Source: Scheffersomyces stipitis CBS 6054
Taxonomy: Eukaryota; Ascomycota; Pichiomycetes; Serinales; Debaryomycetaceae
Assembly (NCBI RefSeq): GCF_000209165.1
Contig: NC_009044.1
Location: forward strand, 1,178,001 to 1,242,000
Direction: 5' to 3'
Length of the DNA stretch: 64,000 bases
Positions 10,284 through 20,602 of this stretch are shown here, in pieces. Numbering within the stretch: position 1 is the stretch's first letter; each line of letters starts with the position of its first letter. A model generated the notes under the pieces. That model did no database searches, was not told the DNA's origin, and worked only from the letters and a program-made list of their open reading frames with translations. The translations under genes were made by a program, and so were the position numbers.

Positions 10284-10618
10284 TTTTAGCTCGATCTGTA
10301 TTCTTATGTATACTAGTAATAGATAAAAGGTAGAGAAAATGTAGCTAAAGGTCTAAAGGTATAATTTTGATTGCATAGAGGAAGTTGCCCATTCAATGTG
10401 AGTTATATTTAGAGTGATCAGCATAGCTATAATTACATATTATTATTAAGTCTAAGCGAATTATCGGCAATAGAAATATGTTTCTAGAAAGTTGTATTTT
10501 CAGAGGTGTTCCTAGAGCTCTCCCCGATCTGGTCCATGTGCTTAGTTAAGATAAGGTAGAAAAAAAGTTTGCAATTGAGGAGAACCACGTTTTTCTTGAA
10601 GTCCTACAAGCTCAGAAC
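10284..10618. other. MCM7-DUF202 gene intergenic region
   Basis: 335 bases of AT-rich DNA holding the MCM7 trailer and the promoter of the spliced DUF202 gene. I see no gene or clear element in it. Confidence 0.45.
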
Positions 10619-10633
10619 ATGGACAATGGATAG
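10619..10633 (+). other. 4-codon uORF overlapping the DUF202 start codon
   Basis: ATG GAC AAT GGA TAG starts 7 bases before the chosen main ATG (10626), in another frame, and stops within the main coding region. If the transcript starts upstream of 10619, this ORF should reduce initiation at the main start. The alternative is that transcription begins between the two ATGs. Confidence 0.4.
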
Positions 10634-11591
10634 GGTCAGAGAAATAGACAGGTCCAACTTGCGTAGTCGAAGTCGTTCTGTAGACGTTACTAGTTTGCCT
10701 ATTCTGGAGCTTGACGCCACAGTTGACCCCACAAGTAGAGAACGACAAAGTAATAGAGATAGAGACAGAGAAAGAAATAGAGAAGGAGAAACACAGATTG
10801 AAGAAGTGGATGAAATCGAGGGAGATATTGGGATAAGAGAAGACGGAGACGATGAAGATCCACTTGGACAAAGAGCGAAGGAGAACATAAGTGATATTGT
10901 AGATTCTGGCTTGGTCGGGCAGAATGAGATCAAGAACGAGCTCAGTGAAGAAAAAGAGCAAACTACCATCGCACAACTGGTGGCTAATTGGTTCCAATTG
11001 CTGGTTCAATTGGAAAACACGGGCTCTGTAGCGAGAGACCATGTATGTATAAGAGCGAAATTAAGTTGACTGTAACTTCTGAATATGTTGACTTTAGTCA
11101 TATTCAGTTGCTTAGCCAACTGTTCTTCTAGCTGGGTCCCCGGATTTGACAATAGTTAAGAATAGTCATTTCAGTGTAGAATAGTGTATTTTCGTATTCT
11201 GCAATACTAACAGTTATAGATGGCTAACGAGAGAACTCTTCTCTCTTGGATTCGAACAGCGGTGACGTTTGTCACGTTTGGGATCATGTTTCTTCAGTTC
11301 TTCAGGCTCGAAGAGAAATCCAACTTCAAGGTCGAGAAAGAAGGAATTGAGTACGATATCGCCGACAAAAAAACGAGAACCATCCATGGCATGAGCCGTC
11401 CACTTGCAGGCATGTGTATATTGCTTGGACTCTTCACGGTGTTGTTTGGTGGCTATCGGTACTTTGAGGTTCAGAGCCTATTGATGAGGAGCTACTATCC
11501 AGCAACGAGGTTGTCGATAGCAGTGTTGATTTTGGTCAATGTGGCTTTGTTTGTGTTGCTCTTTACCATTGATATTAAGATCAGTATATAA
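10626..11591 (+). CDS. DUF202-domain membrane protein, two exons (10626-11042, 11220-11591)
   Basis: Two frames join cleanly across a canonical intron. Exon 1 ends at 11042 with codons for ...SVARDH and exon 2 begins at 11220 with MANERTLLSWIRT. The join restores ARDH-x-ANERT-x-LxWIRT, the core of DUF202 proteins, and neither half alone has it. The product is about 262 residues. The first ~125 are Arg/Asp/Glu-rich and probably disordered (a RDRDRERNRE run). Three membrane segments follow, roughly TAVTFVTFGIMFLQFF, MCILLGLFTVLFGGY and LSIAVLILVNVALFVLL. Vtc1 also belongs to this fold, but the sequence resembles the generic fungal DUF202 membrane proteins more. The frame upstream of 10626 continues only through a TTG at 10569, so the ATG is preferred. 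The biochemical function is unknown. Confidence 0.85.
11043..11219 (+). other. Spliceosomal intron in the DUF202 gene
   Basis: 177 bases: donor GTATGT (11043-11048), branch site TACTAAC (11205-11211) and acceptor TTATAG (ends 11219). All three are near-perfect yeast signals. Exon 1 from the ATG is 417 nt, so the intron is phase 0. Confidence 0.92.
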
Positions 11592-12014
11592 CGATACAGT
11601 ATAGAACTAAAGCTATCATACTTACGGTGTGAAACACTACAAAAAGAGCATAGTCACATCTTCGGTAGTAACTCATATAACCAAATCAGACCATATATTC
11701 GCTAATTTTCGTAAATTCTTCTTTATCAAACCTCTGCATGTATTTATATTCTGGAACCCATTCTAAAATTCATAATTACATTTCTTCTAAATCTATCCAG
11801 ACGCCTATCTTCTCATCCATATTGCTTCTTCTCATTATGAGCTTTTCCATATTCATAGACTCTTTCATCCAAATCTACGATCCCAGACTCCACACAAATG
11901 AAATACGCGCACTGAAAAATTCACCAGCTTAAGAATCTCAACAATCAATGTGAACAACTATCATACTCTTCTTTAGTTTTCCAATTATTCACCGCCAATT
12001 CACTATTTCGCATT
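11592..12014. other. Intergenic region, THO1 promoter
   Basis: AT-rich, with TGAAAAATTCAC at about 11913-11924, a relative of the RRPE-type motif, about 90 bp before THO1. The 64-codon frame at 11738-11932 is hydrophobic but has no conserved look and I left it out. Confidence 0.45.
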
Positions 12015-12593
12015 ATGTCCGAATACAACTCCAACACTGTTGCCCAGTTGAAAGACTTGTTAAAAGAAAGAGGCTTAACCACCGACGGAAAGAAGGCTGA
12101 CTTGGTCAACCGTTTAATTGAAGCTGATTCCACCAAACAGGAAGAGCCTGAAGTAGCTGAAGCCGAGCCTGAAGCTGTAGTGGCGCCAATTGCTGCTGAA
12201 AACGAAGCTACTGAAGTCATCGCTGAAGATTCGGCACCTGTTGCTGACGAAGATGCAACATTGACTGTTGTCCAACCTGTTACTAAGGAAGAGCCAAAGG
12301 TGTTGTCTGCTGAAGAAAGGAAGCAATTAGCCATCGAGTTGTTGAACAAAAAGGTGCAGAGAGCTGTGAAATTCGGTGATGAAAGTGCAGCAGAAGCTGC
12401 CAGAAAAGACTTGGTCAGAGTCGAGAAGTTTGGTGTGGAACTCGGCACTGCCTTGGCCAGAGAAATCGGACTTGTCGACAAGTCCTTGGGAGACGGCCAC
12501 AGAAGAAAGTTCAACAACAAACGCAGAAACAGCAACAATAACAGTAACAATAACAGAAAGAACTTCAAGCCAAAACATAACAAGAGGAAGTAG
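12015..12593 (+). CDS. THO1: SAP-domain RNA/chromatin-binding protein Tho1
   Basis: A 192-residue homologue of S. cerevisiae Tho1 (218 aa), a nuclear protein that acts in co-transcriptional mRNP assembly and suppresses THO-complex mutants. The SAP domain is at residues 6-40 (NTVAQLKDLLKERGL and KADLVNRLIE). An acidic Ala/Glu-rich linker follows. The conserved C-terminal module reads ERKQLAIELLNKKVQRAVKFG and VRVEKFGVELG, and the tail is basic and Asn/Arg-rich (NNKRRNSNNNSNNN). Domain order and length match the family. A long minus-strand frame across it (11945-12766) is a shadow caused by its codon bias. The start ATG at 12015 directly precedes the SAP domain. Confidence 0.93.
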   Translation: MSEYNSNTVAQLKDLLKERGLTTDGKKADLVNRLIEADSTKQEEPEVAEAEPEAVVAPIAAENEATEVIAEDSAPVADEDATLTVVQPVTKEEPKVLSAEERKQLAIELLNKKVQRAVKFGDESAAEAARKDLVRVEKFGVELGTALAREIGLVDKSLGDGHRRKFNNKRRNSNNNSNNNRKNFKPKHNKRK

Positions 12594-12897
12594 CCTGGTT
12601 CTGTATTGTTATACTTTCTATATTGTAATGTTATCCTTTCTCCTTGTGGAAATCTCTTCTCGTTTTTAAATCCGTTCAAAACACTAAAAGCCTTTATATT
12701 TGTACAATATATACTATTTAGACTCCTCGTAGCTGTTCTATACCAATTAAACTCCCTGGAAACCAAACTAACCTACTATTACAAAAAGATCTCTAAATAA
12801 TGTCAGAATTCATAAAACAACCAACATAAAACATTTCTTTCAAACTTTCATAGTAATACTAATTCAAAAAATTCACTAACTTCAATAAACTCTCTAA
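12594..12897. other. Convergent intergenic region, THO1-PTM1
   Basis: 304 bases of AT-rich DNA between two 3' ends. It contains pyrimidine-rich and A-rich stretches consistent with 3'-end formation on both strands, and nothing else that I can support. Confidence 0.45.
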
Positions 12898-14598
12898 CTA
12901 ACTGCTTGGTGTGACTCCATTACTCAATGGAGTTTCTTCTTCGTTTTCATCCTCGCTTATTTCGTACTGCGAAACATCAGCATACGCAATAGGATCCTGT
13001 CCCTCAGAATCTACAATAATACCGTTATTGCCTTTGATCCAGATGAAGTAGACGAGAACAATCTGGAAATAGAGATAAAGAATACCGGTCCAGATAAGTC
13101 CCAACCACGACCTCTTGTCTAACAATAGCTGCTCGGTAAGGAGAATTGTATAGGCAAGCACCTCTGCAGGCACTCTTTCTTCTGGGAAATCGCCAATAGG
13201 GTGACCCTTGACCATCTTCACGACTCTCCAGACATAGAGCAGACCCACAAGCAAGAAAACAAATACAGGCAAAACAAAGATAACCAAGATGGACTTTCTG
13301 AATGCACTGGTAATCTGATCGTTGCTAAATCCTCCTTGTTCTTCAACAGGAGTAAATTTTGCGATCACCTTCTTCGTCTGAAAGTAGTAATATATTGACA
13401 AAGAAAACCATACCAATGGTGCAAAGCCAACAATAGTACTTACAACCAAGGTCAAGTACCTGATAAAACTACTGTTTGTAGGCAAATTCGACACTGACAG
13501 ACCACTGTACTGTTTCAAGGGGCTGGAATTCACATCACCCCACGAGTCCGACAATATAGCAAAAATCAACCCAGCCACAGAATTGATGATTAACAACCAC
13601 TTGGCTCTATTCAACAGACGGGCTGGAATCACTCTGTAATTTCTCGAGTTGCCCTTGTGGTAATAGATAACACCGTAACCCATAGAAAACAATAAGATAA
13701 AGTACCTGAAGACGACTTCAAAGAGGAAAGATAAAGCAAATAAAATGCTCGACAAATGGACCAGAACTGCCAGCGCTGAGGTATACCAGTTGTTCTGAAG
13801 AAAGTACACAAACACTGAACAGATGACTAAGAATATATAAGGCAACAATAGGTAGAAAATAATCCCTCTTGAAATCAACGAGATCGAATTCATGTTCTTG
13901 AAATCTTGGCCAATTTTGAATTTCAATATATAGTTCAAAAGATAGCCAAAAAGGAAAATACCCAACACCGCCAGTATCTTTTCCAGAGAGTAAACAAGAT
14001 ACTGAATAGGGTTCAAGTAGCCCGTAGAGCTCTTGAAGACGATTGGAATATCCAAATCAGAGATTTCCAAATCAACCTGTGGTGCTACATAGACACAGTA
14101 GAAACCAGATCTCTGTGGGGTGAAAAAAATCAGATAGTGGTCTTTATCAGTTTTGTCTGTAGTCACATAGCCGTTGTAGATTTCTGCTTCATCAATCGAC
14201 TCGTAGTCCTTATATAAATTTAAATCGAACCTCAGGTCCTTGAAGTTGACCAAATTGTTGTAAACTTCAATTTTGCCATCTTTGCCTTGACTGTAGAGCT
14301 CATTGTACGCTTCAGCAGGTCCGAGATTAGTGAAATTTCTTAAATCACTAAATTTGAAGATTAAGACAGGAACCTTATAGATTTCATCTTTAGATTTGTC
14401 TGAGGTGACTGAACCAATCAGCAAAGATATCGTGCCAGGTCTAGATGGTTTCAGCGTTACCAATTGACATACAGCCCCTGAATTCTTGAAGTGGGCAATG
14501 GTGGGAGCATTGGATGCTAGACCAAGTTGGTCAATTGCTGTCGCCGTAGTCAACAATATGGAAATTGCGACAATGTTGATATAAGACAACAAATTCAT
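12898..14598 (-). CDS. PTM1: Lung-seven-transmembrane family protein, Ptm1-like
   Basis: A 566-residue membrane protein of the LU7TM/GOST family. Its S. cerevisiae members Ptm1 and Yhl017w sit in Golgi or late-Golgi vesicles; their exact role is unsettled. The N-terminus is a signal peptide (hydrophobic run about 2-20, TATA-type cleavage region). A lumenal domain of about 200 residues follows, ending in the family signature FFTPQRSGFYCVYVAPQ. Seven hydrophobic segments lie between about residues 205 and 520 (for example YLLLPYIFLVICSVFVYF and ILVIFVLPVFVFLLVGLLYVW). The tail is short and acidic (SEDENEEETP), facing the cytosol. S. cerevisiae Ptm1 has 523 residues. A GTCACGTGA octamer stands about 95 bp upstream of the ATG. 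Confidence 0.88.
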   Translation of the reverse strand: MNLLSYINIVAISILLTTATAIDQLGLASNAPTIAHFKNSGAVCQLVTLKPSRPGTISLLIGSVTSDKSKDEIYKVPVLIFKFSDLRNFTNLGPAEAYNELYSQGKDGKIEVYNNLVNFKDLRFDLNLYKDYESIDEAEIYNGYVTTDKTDKDHYLIFFTPQRSGFYCVYVAPQVDLEISDLDIPIVFKSSTGYLNPIQYLVYSLEKILAVLGIFLFGYLLNYILKFKIGQDFKNMNSISLISRGIIFYLLLPYIFLVICSVFVYFLQNNWYTSALAVLVHLSSILFALSFLFEVVFRYFILLFSMGYGVIYYHKGNSRNYRVIPARLLNRAKWLLIINSVAGLIFAILSDSWGDVNSSPLKQYSGLSVSNLPTNSSFIRYLTLVVSTIVGFAPLVWFSLSIYYYFQTKKVIAKFTPVEEQGGFSNDQITSAFRKSILVIFVLPVFVFLLVGLLYVWRVVKMVKGHPIGDFPEERVPAEVLAYTILLTEQLLLDKRSWLGLIWTGILYLYFQIVLVYFIWIKGNNGIIVDSEGQDPIAYADVSQYEISEDENEEETPLSNGVTPSS

Positions 14599-16020
14599 CG
14601 AGACACACGAACACTTTAAGTTAAAATGAAGAAAACAGGATGAATTCTGAAAATAGATTCTAAGTATTGGTTATAATTAGATATATTGTCACGTGATTGA
14701 TTGATTACCCCGACTAGATAAGAGAAGATGGCAATGAACTCGGCAATGAAGTTAGTTGGCTTGGCTTAGTATGACAGACGGTATATATAGCAGCAGCCAG
14801 AGTAGGATAATGGGAAGCCTATTGTGTCAAAATTTTCTAAGTTGTTTTGGTGACAGGGGAATTTGTGGAGTATATAAGAATATCCAGAATAGGATTTTGG
14901 CGAGACTAAGAAAGACGGAGGATTTCAGGTAGAATGACTATGGTTTGCTATGCACGGTTGCCGCTGACAAATTTGTTGGTTCCACGGATTCTTTTCCAGT
15001 CCAATTAGAGTTATAATCGGTCATGTTTGGCACTTTGGCCGATGGGTGCATATGGAATGACATGTGCTGAAATTGTGCCCTGATTTGGAGCCGTTCGACG
15101 ACGGCTGTAACAGATAAGGGTACAGAAGATAAAAAGGGGTATAAGAAGTTACCAGAAGTTTGCAGAAGTTGAGAGGACCAAACAAGAAGAATTGGGTTGT
15201 GTTAGTTGGACTTTGATCTTATTGTAAGATAAATAAGTTTAATATTGCTGGCAGGTAGATTTGTAGGCGATGTAGATGCTCAAACGTATAGAAGAAGCAG
15301 TTTACAATCTCTAATCACAAGTGTTCAGCAAGCTTCTAGAAATTGTAGATATATACAAGAGTAAGCCTCCTCTTTCAAGTTAACAAATTCGTTTAATCTC
15401 CATTTTTTATCTAGAACATCTCCTTCTGTTCTTCTCGAATCTCGTTCGGAGTTCTCGAGAAAACTCCGAAAGAAATTTAGAATCTACATTCCATTTTGAT
15501 TTATGCTTCTATAAGCTGCAAGTTTCTTCTGTCTACTACCTACAACAATCCTTTAACGATAATAAGACCGACAATACATCTATTATATAGTGTACCAGCC
15601 GGCTGACACAAAAACGGCGTTGTCAAAGTAACCTCACGGCGACTTTTCAAAGATCGCAGCCTTTTGGATCGAGGGCTGCATCTCTTTTTTCGATACTGGG
15701 TGGAAATTGAAATTTTGCTAAGTACCTTTTCCTCATTTGTTTGACGAGTAGAGCAACGCATAGTTCTGTTTCTTTGTTTTGAGTCTCATATCTGTGAAGC
15801 CGCTAGCAAAAGCTGAACGTAAACTTGTTGCAATTGAATTTGTCAAATCTTCAATTCATCTATAGCAAGTCTATTACTAAAAGTAACTGACCAACAGAAT
15901 TTTGAAGCCCTACTGTCAATTGATCTAATTGCCACAGTATTAAAGTCTCGCTGTTCTGATATTGTATAATCAAAGAGGTATTTCTTGTATTTTCGTACTT
16001 GCTTTGCTTCTTCTCATCTA
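14599..16020. other. Divergent promoter region, PTM1 / aminopeptidase
   Basis: 1.4 kb between two 5' ends. It contains GTCACGTGA (14688-14696, a Cbf1-type E-box), two GTATATAA-type TATA-like stretches near 14780 and 14870, and pyrimidine-rich tracts before the aminopeptidase start. I see no gene, tRNA or repeat. The 73-codon minus frame at 15540-15761 is not protein-like. Confidence 0.5.
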
Positions 16021-18693
16021 ATGTGCGCAACTACGAAGCCATACTATGAGGCTCTTCCTGCCAGCCTCAAGCCAGTCCATTACGACTTGTCTATTTCTGC
16101 AATCGACGTAGCTGCTGAAACCTTCAAAGGCAAAGTATCCATCAACTTGGACATTGTAGAAGAAACTGATGAGTTACACTTGAACTACAGAGACTTGACT
16201 GTGACTAAAGAAGACATCGAAGTCACCTTGATCACCAGCGATGACAAATCTTCCTCTGTCAACATCGTCTCATTGACTGAATTTAAGGAAAAGGAATTTT
16301 TCATCATCAAGTTTGCTGAAAAGGTACAACCAGCTGCTGGTGCAAAACTCTTAGTTACTCTTCACTACAATGCTATCATCCAGACCAACATGGCAGGTTT
16401 CTATAAATCAGGTTATACCGAAGATGGCGTCGAAAAGTTCATGTTGTCCACACAATTCGAAGCTACTGATGCCAGAAGAGCTTTCCCATGTTTGGATGAA
16501 CCCTCATTGAAGGCCACCTTCATTGTGGATGTCACTGTTCCTGGTCAATGGACTGCTTTGGGTAATACTCCTGTAGCTGAATCCGAAGACATTGTAGATA
16601 AAAACCTCAAGAAAGTCACATTTGAAAAGACACCCATCATGTCCACATATTTGTTGGCTTGGGCTACGGGTGAATTCGAGTATATCGAGTCTTTCACGGA
16701 AGAAAACTACGTGGACAACAAGCCTTTGCCTGTTCGTATTTATACGACAAAGGGATATCTTGAAGATGCGAAGTTAGCTTCTGAAATTGCTCCAAAGATC
16801 GTAGACTACTTTTCCAAGATTTTCGAAATCAAGTACCCCTTGCCCAAATTGGACTTGATAGCGGTGCATTCCTTCTCGCACAATGCCATGGAAAACTGGG
16901 GGCTTATCACCTATAGATCAACGGCCTTGTTGTACTCAGAGGAGAAGTCAGATCCTTCTTACAAACAGAAGGTAGTCTATGTTGTAGCCCACGAATTGGC
17001 CCATCAGTGGTTTGGTAATTTGGTTACCATGAAGTGGTGGGATGAACTTTGGCTTAACGAAGGGTTTGCTACCTGGGTTGGATTTGCAGCTGTAGAGTAC
17101 TTGTACCCAGAATGGAATATTTTCAGCGGGTTTGTCTCTGAGTCGTTGCAGCAGGCTCTTAACTTGGATGGATTGCGAAACTCGCATCCTATCGAAGTAC
17201 CTGTTATCGACGCATTGGACATCGACCAGTTGTTTGATGTTATCTCTTACTTGAAGGGTGCCTCTACTATTCTAATGATTTCTAATTACTTGGGAAAGGA
17301 AGAATTCCTCAAGGGTGTGGCTCTCTACTTGAACCGCAACAAGTTCGGCAACGCCAGCTCTCACGACTTGTGGAGTGCCGTAGGCGAAGTGAGTGGTAAA
17401 CCCATCGACAGCTTGATGGAATCCTGGATCAAAAAGGTTGGGTTCCCAGTTGTTAGCGTAGACGAAGACAAAAACAACTTAGTGCTTAACCAATCGCGTT
17501 TCTTGAACAGTGGAGACATAACCGATGCTGAGAATGACACCAAGTGGTGGATTCCACTTAACATCACGACGGATTCCACTTCTGTAAGAGACATTTCTGT
17601 TGACTCTTTTGACTCGGAAAAGTTGATCATTGAGAATTTTGCCTTGAAAAATGACTTTTTCAAGTTGAACAAGGACACGAGCGGAGTCTACAGAGTTAAC
17701 TACTCCAGCTCTATCTTGGAGAAGAACATTCTTCCACACTTCAACAGAATGTCCCCAAGAGACAGAGTTGGACTCATAGCTGACACTGCATCCATTGCTG
17801 TTTCTGGTAACAATCTGACAGAGACCTTCTTGAAGTTGGTCAAGTCGATTGTACACCAGCTCGGAGACGACTACGTAGTGTGGTTGGAATTGGGCAAACG
17901 ATTGGATGATTTGTTTACCGCATTCGGTGGAGTTGATGAAGAGTTGACTAATAACTTGAATAAGTTCTTGAGATTCGTCTACCAAGACAAGGCTCTTGCC
18001 TTCATTGACGAGTTGAGAAACTCTTCCTCTATTGACAATTCCGACTTTTTGAAAGTTAAGCTTAGATCGGAAGTGTTGACCCATGCTGGTTTGTTGTCAA
18101 TTCCAGAAGTGACTCAATATGCCTCTGAATTGTTCAAGAAATGGTTGGAAGGTACCCCAATTCACCCATCGCTCAGATCGTTTGTCTTTGGCACCGTAGC
18201 TGCTTCTCCAGACTTATCTAATACGCAGTTTGATTCCATTTTGAAGGAAGTGACTCACCCAAGCTCGTTGGACTCCAGAGAAGTAGCCTTACGTTCGTTG
18301 GGTAACGTCAACAATGACGAGCTTTCCGCTAGGTTGCTCAACTACTTGGTGGACCCAGAAGTTATTCCCACGATGGACTCGCACTTTTTGGGTGTACCTT
18401 TATCGTCCAACCTTCACACCAAGGAAAAGTTTCTTCAGTTTTTCTTTGAGCACTATGCTGATTTCTACAAGTTGATGTCAACCAATATGGTTGTTTTGGA
18501 TAGGTTCATTAAGTTCACATTTGTCAACTACCAGTCGTTGGACACTCTTGAGAAGATGGAAACCTTCTTCAAGGGCAAGGATATCCATGGGTTCGAAAGA
18601 GCCCTCAAGCAAGCATTGGATAATGTAAGAATCAATGCCAACTGGTTCAACAGAGACCACCAGACGGTCAAGGACTTCTTGGCTGGTTTGTAG
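16021..18693 (+). CDS. APE2: M1 zinc aminopeptidase (Ape2/Aap1 family)
   Basis: An 890-residue M1-family aminopeptidase that removes N-terminal residues from peptides; S. cerevisiae Ape2 and Aap1 are arginine/alanine-type members in the cytosol and periplasm. The zinc site is intact: HELAH at 324-328 and Glu347 in LWLNEGFATW. The substrate-binding GAMEN motif reads NAMEN (288-292, inside SFSHNAMENWG), an unusual change at its first residue. The N-terminal beta-domain (SLKPVHYDLS onward) and the C-terminal helical ERAP-like domain (VNRD-type ending NWFNRDHQTVKDFL) are present and length is normal. The open frame continues upstream only via a TTG at 15985, so the ATG at 16021 is chosen. Assignment to Ape2 rather than Aap1 is not decided here. 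Confidence 0.9.
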   Translation: MCATTKPYYEALPASLKPVHYDLSISAIDVAAETFKGKVSINLDIVEETDELHLNYRDLTVTKEDIEVTLITSDDKSSSVNIVSLTEFKEKEFFIIKFAEKVQPAAGAKLLVTLHYNAIIQTNMAGFYKSGYTEDGVEKFMLSTQFEATDARRAFPCLDEPSLKATFIVDVTVPGQWTALGNTPVAESEDIVDKNLKKVTFEKTPIMSTYLLAWATGEFEYIESFTEENYVDNKPLPVRIYTTKGYLEDAKLASEIAPKIVDYFSKIFEIKYPLPKLDLIAVHSFSHNAMENWGLITYRSTALLYSEEKSDPSYKQKVVYVVAHELAHQWFGNLVTMKWWDELWLNEGFATWVGFAAVEYLYPEWNIFSGFVSESLQQALNLDGLRNSHPIEVPVIDALDIDQLFDVISYLKGASTILMISNYLGKEEFLKGVALYLNRNKFGNASSHDLWSAVGEVSGKPIDSLMESWIKKVGFPVVSVDEDKNNLVLNQSRFLNSGDITDAENDTKWWIPLNITTDSTSVRDISVDSFDSEKLIIENFALKNDFFKLNKDTSGVYRVNYSSSILEKNILPHFNRMSPRDRVGLIADTASIAVSGNNLTETFLKLVKSIVHQLGDDYVVWLELGKRLDDLFTAFGGVDEELTNNLNKFLRFVYQDKALAFIDELRNSSSIDNSDFLKVKLRSEVLTHAGLLSIPEVTQYASELFKKWLEGTPIHPSLRSFVFGTVAASPDLSNTQFDSILKEVTHPSSLDSREVALRSLGNVNNDELSARLLNYLVDPEVIPTMDSHFLGVPLSSNLHTKEKFLQFFFEHYADFYKLMSTNMVVLDRFIKFTFVNYQSLDTLEKMETFFKGKDIHGFERALKQALDNVRINANWFNRDHQTVKDFLAGL

Positions 18694-18880
18694 GCATATA
18701 TACTCTAATACATAATACAATGAAAAGAATACGATAGTATGTATATATATGAAAAACACAACACAGCGAGAGTGCGATGAGTCTCAAATATATATATCTA
18801 TGATAAAGATAAGTTCAAGTTTCTCAATGTTTGTTTTATTTTACGGTTCGTGATATGTACAATCTATAAAGATAGATCTC

Positions 18881-20602
18881 TCAGATGACCTTGTGGTCGT
18901 GAGTGGCAGCGTATCTTCCGGAAGGATCTTCATGACAGCCCCATTCAGCCTTTGGAATCCATCTCATGACAGTGGAGGCAGCAGTTGCCGAGTTGTTGAA
19001 CACACGGTCAAACTTGCATCTATACCAGTAGGCCTCCTTAGTAGTTGGAATATCTGATCCCCATTCAGGCTTAGGGTTGGCAAATTCTTCGTCAGAGACA
19101 GCAGCCTCAGCAGCGTCCTTTAAGCCATCAATCCAGGAGTAACCAACACCATCGGAGAACTGTTCCTTTTGTCTCCACAAGATTTCCTTGGGCAAGTATG
19201 GGTGGACGTCTGGTTCATCCGAGGTGTCGAAAGCCTTTCTCAAGACGTATTTTTCAATTTTGCCTTCAGCTGGTTTTATCAACTTGTCTTCTGGGTTGAT
19301 GTTCATACACACTTCCAAGAACTGTTTGTCCAAGAAAGGAACTCTGGCTTCCAATCCCCAGGCCATGGTGGACTTGTTGGCTCTCAAACAGTCGGCGTAG
19401 TGCAAGTCCTTGACTCTCTGGACACATTCCTGGTGGAAGTCCTTAGCACTTGGGGCGTTGGCAAAGTACAAGTAGCCTCCAAATACTTCGTCCGATCCCT
19501 CACCAGACAACACCATCTTGACACCCTGGGCCTTAATCTTTCTAGAAAGTAAGTACATTGGCGTGGATGCTCTGATGGTGGTGACATCGTAGGTTTCTAA
19601 GTGGTAGATGACATCGTCAAGTGCATCCAAACCTTCTTCCACTGTAAAAGTGTGAGAATGGTGAATAGTTCCAATGAAGTGGGCTACCTTTTCAGCAGCG
19701 ATCAAGTCTGGGGCACCTGGCAAACCAATAGCAAACGAATGCAAGGAGTTGGTGAAGCCAGAAAAGTGCAACGAACCCTTTTCATCAACACCAGACAACT
19801 CCTTGTTGGCATCTATACCTTCATCCGAAACGGAAGCAGCAGCCTTCTTTGTTTCTCTGGCAGCGATCGAAGCAATCAACGACGAGTCCAAGCCACCTGA
19901 AAGAAGCACACCGTAGGGCACTTCGGCCATTAATCTCTTTCTCACGGCTAATTCCAAGGTTTCTCTCACTTCCTTCAAGTCAGCATGCTTCGAAGGAATC
20001 TTAGAACCGTCCCACCATGTTGGAGTGAAGTATCTCGTGATCTGATCAGTGTTGGAGTCGTAGACGTGACCAGGTGGGAAAGCCGTTACCTCGTCACATT
20101 CGTCGATCAAACACTTCAACTCTGAGGCAAAGTATCTTGTTTCGGGGTTCTTCGAACTCTTTCCGAGATACAAAGTAGTGATACCGATGGGGTCTCTGGC
20201 AGCTACGATACGGTCAGCTTTCTTGTCGTAGAGAACCCAGGCAAACATCCCGTCTAAGTATTTGGGGGCATCGACGTCGTACTTTTCGTAAAGTGGAATG
20301 ATGGGCTCACAGTCTGACAACGATTTATACTTGTAGGTGTTAAACTCGTCTCTCAACTGGATATGGTTGTAGATTTCTCCGTTAACGGCCAAGGTGTAGT
20401 TGCCATCTTCTGAGGTGATTGGTTGAGCACCGGAGTCCAAACCGACAATGGCCAATCTCTCGTGGCACAAGATGGTAGAGTTCTGGATCACGTTACCTGA
20501 CCAGTCGGGACCACGGTGACGGATTCTTTTGGAGTACTGTAAAGCTTTCGACTTGAAAAGTTCAACCTCAGGTTGCTTATAGGCTGCAAATATACCACAC
20601 AT
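18881..20602 (-). CDS. ASN1: Asparagine synthetase (glutamine-hydrolysing)
   Basis: A 573-residue protein (572 in S. cerevisiae Asn1) that makes asparagine from aspartate, glutamine and ATP in the cytosol. Cys2 in MCGIFAAY is the glutaminase nucleophile exposed after Met removal, followed by RHRGPDWSG and [12 protein letters not shown] of the class II amidotransferase domain. The synthetase half has the PP-loop [10 protein letters not shown] (about 235), [13 protein letters not shown] and [10 protein letters not shown]. All key motifs are intact. It is convergent with the aminopeptidase across only 187 bp. The upstream region has Gcn4-type heptamers, fitting known general amino-acid control of ASN genes. 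Confidence 0.97.
   Translation of the reverse strand: MCGIFAAYKQPEVELFKSKALQYSKRIRHRGPDWSGNVIQNSTILCHERLAIVGLDSGAQPITSEDGNYTLAVNGEIYNHIQLRDEFNTYKYKSLSDCEPIIPLYEKYDVDAPKYLDGMFAWVLYDKKADRIVAARDPIGITTLYLGKSSKNPETRYFASELKCLIDECDEVTAFPPGHVYDSNTDQITRYFTPTWWDGSKIPSKHADLKEVRETLELAVRKRLMAEVPYGVLLSGGLDSSLIASIAARETKKAAASVSDEGIDANKELSGVDEKGSLHFSGFTNSLHSFAIGLPGAPDLIAAEKVAHFIGTIHHSHTFTVEEGLDALDDVIYHLETYDVTTIRASTPMYLLSRKIKAQGVKMVLSGEGSDEVFGGYLYFANAPSAKDFHQECVQRVKDLHYADCLRANKSTMAWGLEARVPFLDKQFLEVCMNINPEDKLIKPAEGKIEKYVLRKAFDTSDEPDVHPYLPKEILWRQKEQFSDGVGYSWIDGLKDAAEAAVSDEEFANPKPEWGSDIPTTKEAYWYRCKFDRVFNNSATAASTVMRWIPKAEWGCHEDPSGRYAATHDHKVI

Noticed and set aside
11945..12766. 273-codon minus-strand frame over THO1
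   Set aside because: It is antisense to a recognised SAP-domain gene; its Ser/Ala/Leu runs mirror the Glu/Ala/Asn codons of THO1.
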